A stretch of 64,000 nucleotides of DNA from Phycisphaeraceae bacterium (GTDB lineage: Bacteria; Planctomycetota; Phycisphaerae; Phycisphaerales; UBA1924). The notes below the pieces were generated by a model. The model was not told the DNA's origin. It saw nothing but the letters and a program-made list of their open reading frames with translations, and ran no database searches. The stretch is from positions 2,046,001-2,110,000 of the forward strand of contig JAHBWV010000001.1 in the NCBI GenBank assembly GCA_019636845.1, in the 5' to 3' direction. Of the stretch, positions 26,785-35,074 are shown one piece after another; position 1 is the stretch's first letter; each line of letters opens with the position of its first letter. The position numbers were made by a program, and so were the translations under genes.

Positions 26785-27976
26785 GCGGTACATCCTGATT
26801 TCAGTATGGCTGATCGCCGCGTGCTGGATCCACGCTCCTGCAGCCGCCGATCCTCCATCGAGTTCTCGCGTTCGCTCAACGATCAAGAGCGCGAACCGCG
26901 CGTATGAGCGCAGGGATTTCGACGAGGCGGCACACACCTACTCAACTCTCCCCCCAACTGCGGACCGCCCCGCGGAGATCTGCTACAACGAGGCGTTGAT
27001 CCACGTCGCGCTGGGCGATCTCGAACGTGCGAAGCAGTCATTCCGAATGGCGGACATGAACGCTAAGTCCACTGAGATCAGGGCAGATGCACGCTTCAAC
27101 CTGGCGCGCCTGGCTTATGACGATGCGATGGCGACAGCCGAGAGCGACCCACAAGCCGCGCTTGCAAAGCTCACACATGCCGCGCGGCTCTACAGGTCCG
27201 TGCTCGACGTGCGCCCCGATGACTCGGAGGCCGCCAAGAACATCGAGCGCTCCCGTCTGGCGGCCCTGCAACTGCGGGAGCAGATCAGGCTGAAGGAGCA
27301 GGAACGGGAGCAGCGCAACCAGCGGCTACAAGAACTCGCCCAGCGACTGCAGGACCTCGCCGACCGCCAACGAGACGCATCGGAGCGAAGCCGTGCCGCT
27401 GAAGAGCAGATGCAGCAGGATAGTTCGATAGGAGCCGAAACGACTCGACAAGCAAAGGAACAGCAGGAGCAGCTCTCAGAAGAGACCCGCGATATGCTGT
27501 CTGAACTCATGAACCAACTCGCGCAAACGCCTCGGGATGACCCTGGGCAGACTGAAATGTCAGAAGCCATGGCCGATATCGAAGAGGCCATGCGCAACCA
27601 GGGTGGTGCCCAGCGAGATCTTGAGCAGACAAGGCCCGGCCGTGCCGCTCCGCGCCAGGAGAACGCGGCCGATGAGCTGGAAGAGGCCGCAGAACGGCTC
27701 ACGCAGGCGACATCTCAGAATGGCGCGGGAACCCAGCAAGGCCGGCCACGCGATCGTCAACCAGAGCCGGGCGACGAACAGGGGAACGAGCCGGATGGAC
27801 AGAGCGATCGCGAAGGGCAGGACCAGCAACCCTATCCCACACCGCCTCGTGAGGTCGATCGTCTCGGCGATCAGGACGGTGACCCTATCGCACGCCGCCT
27901 GATCGAGAAAGAGATCCAGAACAGAGTAAATCGCGTCCGACGCGGGCCGCCGCTCCCGACTGAGAAGGACTGGTGA
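26774..27976 (+). CDS. batC: TPR and coiled-coil protein (BatC-like)
   Basis: A 400-residue exported protein with a signal peptide (YILISVWLIAACWIHAPAAA), TPR-type repeats over about 30-160, a Gln/Glu/Arg-rich coiled coil (about 165-290) and a hydrophilic low-complexity tail. The start is GTG 26774: GGAGG lies 9 bases upstream and the conserved signal peptide begins there, although it overlaps the BatB-like gene by 11 bases. BatC proteins bind the VWA partners in other bacteria. Confidence 0.82.
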   Translation: MIAKRYILISVWLIAACWIHAPAAADPPSSSRVRSTIKSANRAYERRDFDEAAHTYSTLPPTADRPAEICYNEALIHVALGDLERAKQSFRMADMNAKSTEIRADARFNLARLAYDDAMATAESDPQAALAKLTHAARLYRSVLDVRPDDSEAAKNIERSRLAALQLREQIRLKEQEREQRNQRLQELAQRLQDLADRQRDASERSRAAEEQMQQDSSIGAETTRQAKEQQEQLSEETRDMLSELMNQLAQTPRDDPGQTEMSEAMADIEEAMRNQGGAQRDLEQTRPGRAAPRQENAADELEEAAERLTQATSQNGAGTQQGRPRDRQPEPGDEQGNEPDGQSDREGQDQQPYPTPPREVDRLGDQDGDPIARRLIEKEIQNRVNRVRRGPPLPTEKDW

Positions 27977-29757
27977 GCACGATGACCCAGCGAACCATCT
28001 TCATCTTGATCGCTGCCCTCTCCACGCTGCTCCCGACGTATGCCCGGGCACAAGAGCCGAGCATCTCCGTGCAGGTGAGCAGCCAGTCGATCTTTCTCGA
28101 CACCGCGCTCACGGTCGTGATCAAGGTCGAGAGACTCGGCGAGGCGTTCGACGCTGGCGTGCCCGAGTTCGATCCGACAGACGAGTTTCTGATCGGCACC
28201 CCGTACGCCTCTCGGGGCTCATTCACAGAGCAAACGATCTCAAACGGAGTAATCCGCAGAGAAGTGCGCCAACAGGCGTCATTCCAGTATCAGTTGCAGC
28301 CGACACAAACCGGCACCCTCACGGTTCCGTCTGCAAGTATCACCATCGGGAGTGCGCAGTACCGCACGAACCCTGTCCAGATCCTTGTTTCACCCCGTCC
28401 CACCGCAGACTTCGCCACTCTCCGCATCGAGCCCCGCAGCATTACGGCGTATGTCGGACAGGCGATCCCAATCGATGTCGTCTTCGACAGCTCCCGAATG
28501 CCCGATACGGGAGAGTTCATAGGAGACGCACTCCCCCGTGGTGTTGTCGCAATCCCCGGCAAGCGACAACCAACACCCAACGACCGAACGATGTCTCTCC
28601 CACTTCTGGGAGCGACTGGAACTGCCTTCAACATGCCAGGCTACACGGGTCCGGGAATCGCCTTCACCATGCCGATGGAACTCATCGCCGAGAATGCCGG
28701 GACATGGACCGTCGGCCCTATCACATTCATGCTCACCCTCGACCGTAGCCGACCACGCGACAGACTCGCCGTCACGTCCAATCCGCTCAACCTCGTGATC
28801 CGCCCGCTCCCGGATGCGGGACGCCCATCAGGATTCAGCGGCATAGTCGGAGAGGCCCGCATCGAAGCATCACTCTCGACACCAACTGCACGCATAGGTG
28901 ATCCGATCAACCTGACCATTCGACTCAGCGGCGATCTTCCCGCAGATCGGCTGAGCCCGCCCAGAATCGAGATCCAGCACGACATCGCCGAACGATTCAG
29001 GATCGGCAGAGAGGGTTGGATCGACGGCGGCGTCAGCGGACGCTCCCGCACCTACAGCATCACCGTCCGCCCACAATCCCCTGAAATCTCAGAGTTCCCG
29101 CCGATTCAGCTCCATTGGTTCGATCCCTCAAGCGCCACATACAAGACAAGTCTCAGCCGGCCAATCCCGTTGAAGATTGAAGTGTCGCGAGAGGTTACTG
29201 CCGCAGACGCCGTCGGGCGTTTCACGCCAGGAGCAAGAGAATCCCTTGGAGACGCGCCGCTCCGCCTGAACGCCAACCGCTCACGCGCCGACCGACTTAC
29301 CAACTATGACACGGACGTTGATGGCTTCCTGACATCACAGGCAGGACGAGCGCTCCTCATTGCCCCGCCCTCGCTCTGGATACTTCTCTGGGCGGGCTCC
29401 GCGATCCATCGCCGTGAAAGCCCCGAGGCGCGACGCAGGCGTCGCATGCTCTCAAAGTCGCTCTCCCTGGCCAGACGAGCCGAATCCGACCCTGCCCGTG
29501 CCTCAGAGGCGATACGCTTGTTCGTTGCTTCACACACCGGCATCGCACCAGAGGCAGTCACGAGCGCGGACCTCGTGACTCTCGGAGCCGGCAGTTCAAG
29601 CACTGAGATCACGCTTCTTACAACGTGCATGAAGCAAGCCGAGGGCCATGAGCACACCGGCAGGAGTGTGGAGCCATTTCCCGGAATCCGGGAAGCGATG
29701 CAGACACTCAGCCGCACGCTTCGCAAAGAATCGGAGGCCGCATCATGCCCAGATTGA
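27973..29757 (+). CDS. batD: BatD family protein
   Basis: A 594-residue BatD (oxygen-tolerance) protein. It has a signal peptide (TIFILIAALSTLLPTYARA), then several immunoglobulin-like beta domains (SISVQVSSQSIFLDTALTVV is the typical N-terminal strand pair), a membrane helix near 458-480 and a short cytoplasmic tail. The GTG at 27973 overlaps the previous stop (GTGA); the ATG at 27982 is equally possible and starts the signal peptide more directly. It is a periplasmic scaffold for the VWA proteins by analogy. Confidence 0.88.
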   Translation: MSTMTQRTIFILIAALSTLLPTYARAQEPSISVQVSSQSIFLDTALTVVIKVERLGEAFDAGVPEFDPTDEFLIGTPYASRGSFTEQTISNGVIRREVRQQASFQYQLQPTQTGTLTVPSASITIGSAQYRTNPVQILVSPRPTADFATLRIEPRSITAYVGQAIPIDVVFDSSRMPDTGEFIGDALPRGVVAIPGKRQPTPNDRTMSLPLLGATGTAFNMPGYTGPGIAFTMPMELIAENAGTWTVGPITFMLTLDRSRPRDRLAVTSNPLNLVIRPLPDAGRPSGFSGIVGEARIEASLSTPTARIGDPINLTIRLSGDLPADRLSPPRIEIQHDIAERFRIGREGWIDGGVSGRSRTYSITVRPQSPEISEFPPIQLHWFDPSSATYKTSLSRPIPLKIEVSREVTAADAVGRFTPGARESLGDAPLRLNANRSRADRLTNYDTDVDGFLTSQAGRALLIAPPSLWILLWAGSAIHRRESPEARRRRRMLSKSLSLARRAESDPARASEAIRLFVASHTGIAPEAVTSADLVTLGAGSSSTEITLLTTCMKQAEGHEHTGRSVEPFPGIREAMQTLSRTLRKESEAASCPD

Positions 29758-30599
29758 TCGCTTTCTTGCTGGCCTCGGCACTGAGCATCACGGCGCGGGC
29801 TCACGGCATCGATCAGGCCGAACAACTCCTGCGAAGCGCCGACGCACGCTTCGAAGCCGGGCTCCGCGAGCGTGAGGCGGCCAGCTCGATGGCCGGCGAG
29901 ACCTTTCTCGACGCAGCTCGCACCTATGAGTCGATCGCAACTCTCGGCTACAGCAATCCGAATCTCTTGATTGATGCAGGAAACTCCTACCTTCTCGGCG
30001 GTGATATCGGGCGTGCCGTGCTCTGCTTCCGCCGGGCCGATCTTCTCCGTCCACATGATCAAGCCGTGCGGTCGGGTCTGGCAGAGGCGAGGGAGCGGGT
30101 GCAGGTCTACGTCCCCGCATCGAGCCGCTCCCGCATCATCGCCGCCCTTACCTCGTGGCGTGCTTTCATCCCCGCATCCGTGATGCTGCACGGCTTCTGC
30201 GGGTTCTACATCGCCGCCTGGGTCGTCGCTTGCTGGAACGTGATCAGACCCAATCAGTTGCTCAGACCGATCGGCGTCTCACTCGGCCTGCTCGCCGGAG
30301 TCATTGGAGGGCTTCTCCTGGTGGAGAAAGGCACACATGACGGCAGACGCTCGGGCGTCGTGATCGTCGATGGCATCACCGCGAGGAACGGCCCGAGCGC
30401 GGTCGTCTATGAGCCGACGTTCTCAACGCCGTTACGCCCCGGAGTCGAACTGAACGTACTCGAACAGCGCGACGGATGGATGCGGGTTCGCCTCGCCGAC
30501 GGACGCGAGACCTGGCTGCCGTCACACGCCGTCGAACTCGTCAAGACGCGACAGGCCCAAGAACATCTGAAACCGCCCGACACCCGTTCGGCCGCGTGA
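29745..30599 (+). CDS. batE: TPR - SH3b membrane protein (BatE-like)
   Basis: A 284-residue protein: signal peptide, a TPR region (about 20-115), two membrane helices (ASVMLHGFCGFYIAAWVVAC; LGLLAGVIGGLLLVEKG) and a C-terminal SH3b-like domain (VVYEPTFSTPLRPGVELNVL, DGWMRVRLADGRETWLP). This is the BatE layout. It starts 13 bases inside the BatD-like gene and ends the operon. The next gene converges from 3 bases away. Confidence 0.85.
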   Translation: MPRLIAFLLASALSITARAHGIDQAEQLLRSADARFEAGLREREAASSMAGETFLDAARTYESIATLGYSNPNLLIDAGNSYLLGGDIGRAVLCFRRADLLRPHDQAVRSGLAEARERVQVYVPASSRSRIIAALTSWRAFIPASVMLHGFCGFYIAAWVVACWNVIRPNQLLRPIGVSLGLLAGVIGGLLLVEKGTHDGRRSGVVIVDGITARNGPSAVVYEPTFSTPLRPGVELNVLEQRDGWMRVRLADGRETWLPSHAVELVKTRQAQEHLKPPDTRSAA

Positions 30600-30602
30600 C
30601 GA

Positions 30603-32816
30603 TCAGATCGAGATGCTGCTGACATTCTGGATCAACCAATTGTCGGGGTGCAGGGTCGGCTCCCAGAAGGCGCGGATCAGCGATCTGTCGGTCGCTCGCC
30701 CGAAGATGTTCACCGATCCATCGGCGAACACCTGCGCACGAAGCTCGCCAGTCGGGCGAGGGACAAGATCCGTGTCACCCTGCGTCAATTCCCGGATCTT
30801 CCAGGTGTTGTCCGAGTTCGGAACCCACCAATAGAGCGTCACCTCGCCGTTGCTCTTGATGCCAGCGATGTTCAAGCCACCGTCAGGCGTGTGGAACGCG
30901 ACCACAGACTCGCCCGCGAGCAAAGGCCCCGACGCGATCGTGGTCAGATTCGATGTCGCCCAGAAACCCGCGAACCGAGGGATCCACCATGTCGTCACGA
31001 CCTGCCCGGTTCCGTTGACCCCGACGATGTTGATGCCGCTCCAGCGTGTCTGATACACCGTCAGACCGCCGGTGAACGGGGGGGCTCCCGTGATATTGCT
31101 CAGGTTGGAGAGTACCCAGTAACCTTGGGTCCTCGCGCTGTTCCAGATCACCTCGATCTGCCCGCTCGCGTTCAGACCCGCGATGTTCTGGCCGTTCCAA
31201 GGCGTCACATAACTCACCAGGCCGCCGACAAAGGCCGGCATCTGTCGACCGAGCGGTCTCAAGAACTCGTCGGCAACATCGTTGAACGAATAGGCATAGT
31301 TCCCGCCGGTCGACGCGCCGGTCTGGCGGTACATCACCAGATCGCCATCCGCCGCCAGTCCGGCGATCGTGACCTGCCTCGCGTTGTCGCGAGAAACAAA
31401 CTGCGTGATACCGTTCAGGATCACCTGAGAGCCCGAGATCTCTGTCGTCAGGTTCCGCACCGTCCACTGACGATCCGCACCCTCGCGATAGAGATAGAGA
31501 CCGTCCAGCGTTGCGGAAGCGACATACTGCAGACCATCCTTCGGGTCGGTCCACATCACGATTTGAGTACTCGGCTTGGTCTGAGGAACGCCCCCGCCCG
31601 ACGCCGCGATCAGGTCGATCGCCCGCCAAACCCCGTCTGAGCGGAGCACATACGCCAACGGACGCCCGCTGCCCGCCGCGATGATCGCATCACTCCCGAG
31701 CAGTGTCGGCGCGGGTGCAGATGCGGGTGCCGCACGCGTTGCAATACCCGCCACGCGGCTCTGAACGCCCTGCTGGCTGATCATCGCAAAAGGTGTCAAG
31801 GTCGATCCATTGAGAGCGACCGTAAACTGAACCTCTGCCGGCGAGCCGGTCAGTCTCAGGACAACCGTGCTGCCGCTCAGCGTCCATGTTCCCGCGACTC
31901 CCCCGCTCAAATCACCGGCGTCGTAGTCGGCAAGCCCGTAAACAACCGCCGTTCCGTTCCCACGCAGATCGAGGAACTGCGCGCCGATGCCGGCTGTGCC
32001 CGTATTGAAGAGCTGCTGAGCGGCTACGCTCGCCGCGGCTATCCCGAAGCGATACCCGCCGGCGACCTCCGCAACTGTCGCGCTCGTGTCGGCACGTGTT
32101 GCAATGCCGATGAACAGATCACCGTCCGACTCTCGCATGTCCACCGTCAGGAGCACTGACATGTCACCGCTGAGATAGACATGCTCGCCGCGGCTCGTCA
32201 GGAACCCGCCCTTGGAGTCCGACGTCGTGATCTCCGTGGTTCGTGCCACCGGCGGCGCACCTATCGCCGTCGCAAACCACACGATGAAGTTCCCTGAGAT
32301 CGAGAGCGTTCCGTTCAGAACCGTCGCAACGCCGGTCGTGGGATTCCACTGGAACGAAGTCCACGCCCAATTCCCCGCGAGATCCGTCTGTGTCGCCGCC
32401 GTTGGCCTCGAGATCATGTACTGAAGCTGTCCGACGCCCGGAGCCGTATCCACCCCGGCATACCACCCGGCTGAGAAGCCATTGGCAGACCAGAAGTTCG
32501 CCCCGATCTCAATGTCTCGGCCGTCGGTCCCGATCGACGGGCGGAGAAAGAGCCCACCCCCATCACGCTGCTCCACCCATTCTCGCGCAAGGGCCGTCCC
32601 GGTTGAACGCCCAGAGGTTCCGGAAACAAAGAACTGACCCGAAGCAAGCCCGCTCGGGGTCGCATCACCCTCCACAATGATCGCATCAACAGTCGTTCCC
32701 GCACGGTCGAACCCGATGCCGACAAACCCCGCGAGCAGGCGGCGCGGCTCAAGTCCCTCCACCCCGAAGGCGGACTCGGCTCCACGACAGCACTCGTGCT
32801 TCGAAACCCCTGCCAT
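30603..32816 (-). CDS. Exported LEPR-motif protein with C-terminal repeat module
   Basis: A 737-residue protein of unknown function. Near its N-terminus it carries EGLEPRRLLAG, the planctomycete LEPR-XLL motif. The middle has beta-rich, Gly/Thr/Ser-rich sequence. The last 370 or so residues hold a module with repeated blade-like units (for example TPWNGQNIAGLNASGQIEVI, WSGINIVGVNGTGQVVTTWW, DGGLNIAGIKSNGEVTLYWW), each about 45 residues. The same module is in the divergent cyclophilin gene, with closely similar phrases such as WIPRFAG and SNLSNITGAP. ATG 32816 has GGGAG upstream and places the motif as in relatives; the upstream in-frame GTG at 32930 adds unrelated residues. A beta-propeller is likely. 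Confidence 0.8.
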   Translation of the reverse strand: MAGVSKHECCRGAESAFGVEGLEPRRLLAGFVGIGFDRAGTTVDAIIVEGDATPSGLASGQFFVSGTSGRSTGTALAREWVEQRDGGGLFLRPSIGTDGRDIEIGANFWSANGFSAGWYAGVDTAPGVGQLQYMISRPTAATQTDLAGNWAWTSFQWNPTTGVATVLNGTLSISGNFIVWFATAIGAPPVARTTEITTSDSKGGFLTSRGEHVYLSGDMSVLLTVDMRESDGDLFIGIATRADTSATVAEVAGGYRFGIAAASVAAQQLFNTGTAGIGAQFLDLRGNGTAVVYGLADYDAGDLSGGVAGTWTLSGSTVVLRLTGSPAEVQFTVALNGSTLTPFAMISQQGVQSRVAGIATRAAPASAPAPTLLGSDAIIAAGSGRPLAYVLRSDGVWRAIDLIAASGGGVPQTKPSTQIVMWTDPKDGLQYVASATLDGLYLYREGADRQWTVRNLTTEISGSQVILNGITQFVSRDNARQVTIAGLAADGDLVMYRQTGASTGGNYAYSFNDVADEFLRPLGRQMPAFVGGLVSYVTPWNGQNIAGLNASGQIEVIWNSARTQGYWVLSNLSNITGAPPFTGGLTVYQTRWSGINIVGVNGTGQVVTTWWIPRFAGFWATSNLTTIASGPLLAGESVVAFHTPDGGLNIAGIKSNGEVTLYWWVPNSDNTWKIRELTQGDTDLVPRPTGELRAQVFADGSVNIFGRATDRSLIRAFWEPTLHPDNWLIQNVSSISI

Positions 32817-33233
32817 CTCGTACTCCCTGCTGCTTCCATCCAGCCGCACCCACGCCACCCGATATCGGGCGACATCCGATGCGCTTGTACAGATTGATGT
32901 TCCCCGGTCACGTTGCGTGGCCGCCCTCACAAGCCCCCATCATCATACCAGAAAGGACACGCCAAAGTAGCAAACAACCGCAGACAAACCACATCACGGG
33001 CTATCGCACCTTGAATGCCCGAGAATCCGAGCTGGATCCTCTCAACCGATTCATCCCTTCATCTCGCGAGCAGCTCTACGAAAGTCAACCCCCGAACGGC
33101 ATCCAACTTGACTCGGCAGCCGAATACAGGGAAGGATACAGAGGACATGGGGGGACGTGTCGCTCGACAGCCAAGAGTGGCGGCACTGTCGCCTCGGCGC
33201 GACGAGTCCCCAGTGTGACGACCGGAGGGAACG
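32817..33233. other. 417-bp divergent intergenic region
   Basis: No convincing gene. It holds the perfect 12-bp palindrome CCCGATATCGGG at 32858-32869, 42 bases before the minus-strand LEPR gene, and TGTCG-CT-CGACA at 33158-33169, 65 bases before the plus-strand gene. GGAGGGAACG directly precedes the ATG at 33234. It must contain the promoters of both LEPR genes; the palindromes could be operators but are unproven. Confidence 0.5.
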
Positions 33234-35069
33234 ATGGCCCGCGATCTGATTCTGCGCGCGACGAAGAGCCACACCGGTAGCTCCTCCGATTCGCCAGTGC
33301 AAGCACTGGAAACACTCGAACAGCGCATCGTGCTTGCCGCGCCGTTCGCCTTTGATCCGAACAACACGATCGTCGAACTTCAGACGACGATGGGCAGCAT
33401 CCGCATTGAGCTCTTCGACTCCATCGCACCTGGCACGGTTCAGAACTTCCTGACGCTCGTTCAGAACGATCGATACGACCGATCCTTCTTCCATCGCCAC
33501 GCAACGAACTTCGTGATCCAGGGCGGCGGTTACACATACACGGCCGAAGATGGGCTTGGCGATGTCGTGCACAACGGCAAGATCCAGAACGAGTACGGCC
33601 GCTCAAACCTCGCCCGCACGCTCGCCATGGCGAAGCAGGACGGCGACCCCAACTCCGCCACCAGCCAGTTCTTCTTCAACCTCGCAGACAACTCGTCGAA
33701 TCTCAACAACCAGAACGGCGGCTTCACGGTCTTTGCCCAGGTCTACGACGACGACTCATGGGCAGTCGTGCAAGCGATCGCAGGCCTTCAGATCGTGAAC
33801 TTCGGCAACCCGTTCAATACCACGCCCGTCACCGAGAACTTTGATCCCCAGGCGGGCGCCGTCGACGAGTCGTGGTTCGTCTACATCAACGACGCGGTCG
33901 TGATCCACACACCCCAGGGGGTCCTGACCTCCCTGCTCAACGCCGTTCCGAACGTCTCGGCCGGGCCGAACGGCACCGCCGTCGTCGCCGTGCTCAACGA
34001 GTTCGGGCAGACCACCATCTACCAGCGGCTCAGCGGGTCATCCCAATGGGTCGCCGTTGATCCAGATCGCGACCAGACGCTCCCCACGCCCAGCAAGAAC
34101 CTCGTCACATGGCGTGATCCAAAGGACAGCCGCTTCTACGCAGCCGTCCCGACATCGGGCGGACTTCTCCTCTACACCAACACCGCTGCGGGCGTCTGGA
34201 CAACCCGAAACATCACATCAGAGATCTCCGGTGCTGGCATCATCGATTCCGAGATCACGCAGTGGAAGACCAACGCCACGCGCAACAACGTCTTCCGTAT
34301 CGTCGGTGTCATGGCGAACGGCGATGTCGTTCAATACGAGCAGACCGTGACCGTTCTCTCCGGCGGGGGCTATCGCTGGAACTTCAAGAACCTGTCCGAT
34401 GATCTCCGCGCGATCAACGCCACGACGCCGGACTTCCAGGGACGTCTCATTGCATACTCCACCGCGTGGGATGCCTGGCACATCGCCGGACTCGACTCCG
34501 CAGGACAGATCCAGACCATCTGGCGCGGCCCTCGCATGAGCCAGTGGGTGCTCTCGAATCTCAGCACCATCACCGGAGCCCCCGCCCTTTCCGGCGGGCT
34601 CTCTGTCTATCTCACGCCCTGGAGAGGCATCAACCTTGCCGGCGTGGACTCTTCAGGAAACCTCCAGATCACATGGTGGATTCCTCGCTTCGCAGGGACG
34701 TGGGTCGTCTCGAACCTGACCAGCTCGATCTCGGCACCCGCGGTCTTTGGCGAGTCGATCACATCCTTCAACACGCCATCCGGCGGCCTGAACATCGCAG
34801 CCCGAACCACCGACAACGACGTCGTCGTCTTCTGGTGGGTCCCCGGAGCACCCGGAAACCTCTGGCGGGTCCAGAACGTCACAACGATCGTTTCAACCTC
34901 TACAACGCCCATGGCACTCTCGGGCGAACTCAGCGCTACCGCAAGCGGCGACGGCATCACCAGCATCGTCGGCCGCGGCCCTGGAGGCAAGGTCGTACGC
35001 TACTTCGGATCCGTCACCGGACAGACATGGTCGATGGAGGATCTCTCCTCCATCGCCACGGTCGTCTGA
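33234..35069 (+). CDS. Exported cyclophilin-type prolyl isomerase with LEPR-like motif and C-terminal repeat module
   Basis: A 611-residue protein. The N-terminus has LETLEQRIVLAA, a variant of the planctomycete LEPR-XLL motif. Residues about 45-200 are a cyclophilin (FFHRHATNFVIQGGGYT, AMAKQDGDPNSATSQFFFNL, GGFTVFAQVYD), a peptidyl-prolyl cis-trans isomerase domain with the catalytic Arg region changed to H-R-H. The last 370 or so residues (from about 33930) are the same blade-like repeat module as in the divergent gene (TAWDAWHIAGLDSAGQIQTI, WRGINLAGVDSSGNLQITWW, SGGLNIAARTTDNDVVVFWW). Probably exported and acting at the cell surface; a folding role on secreted proteins is inferred. Confidence 0.87.
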   Translation: MARDLILRATKSHTGSSSDSPVQALETLEQRIVLAAPFAFDPNNTIVELQTTMGSIRIELFDSIAPGTVQNFLTLVQNDRYDRSFFHRHATNFVIQGGGYTYTAEDGLGDVVHNGKIQNEYGRSNLARTLAMAKQDGDPNSATSQFFFNLADNSSNLNNQNGGFTVFAQVYDDDSWAVVQAIAGLQIVNFGNPFNTTPVTENFDPQAGAVDESWFVYINDAVVIHTPQGVLTSLLNAVPNVSAGPNGTAVVAVLNEFGQTTIYQRLSGSSQWVAVDPDRDQTLPTPSKNLVTWRDPKDSRFYAAVPTSGGLLLYTNTAAGVWTTRNITSEISGAGIIDSEITQWKTNATRNNVFRIVGVMANGDVVQYEQTVTVLSGGGYRWNFKNLSDDLRAINATTPDFQGRLIAYSTAWDAWHIAGLDSAGQIQTIWRGPRMSQWVLSNLSTITGAPALSGGLSVYLTPWRGINLAGVDSSGNLQITWWIPRFAGTWVVSNLTSSISAPAVFGESITSFNTPSGGLNIAARTTDNDVVVFWWVPGAPGNLWRVQNVTTIVSTSTTPMALSGELSATASGDGITSIVGRGPGGKVVRYFGSVTGQTWSMEDLSSIATVV

Positions 35070-35074
35070 CCGCA

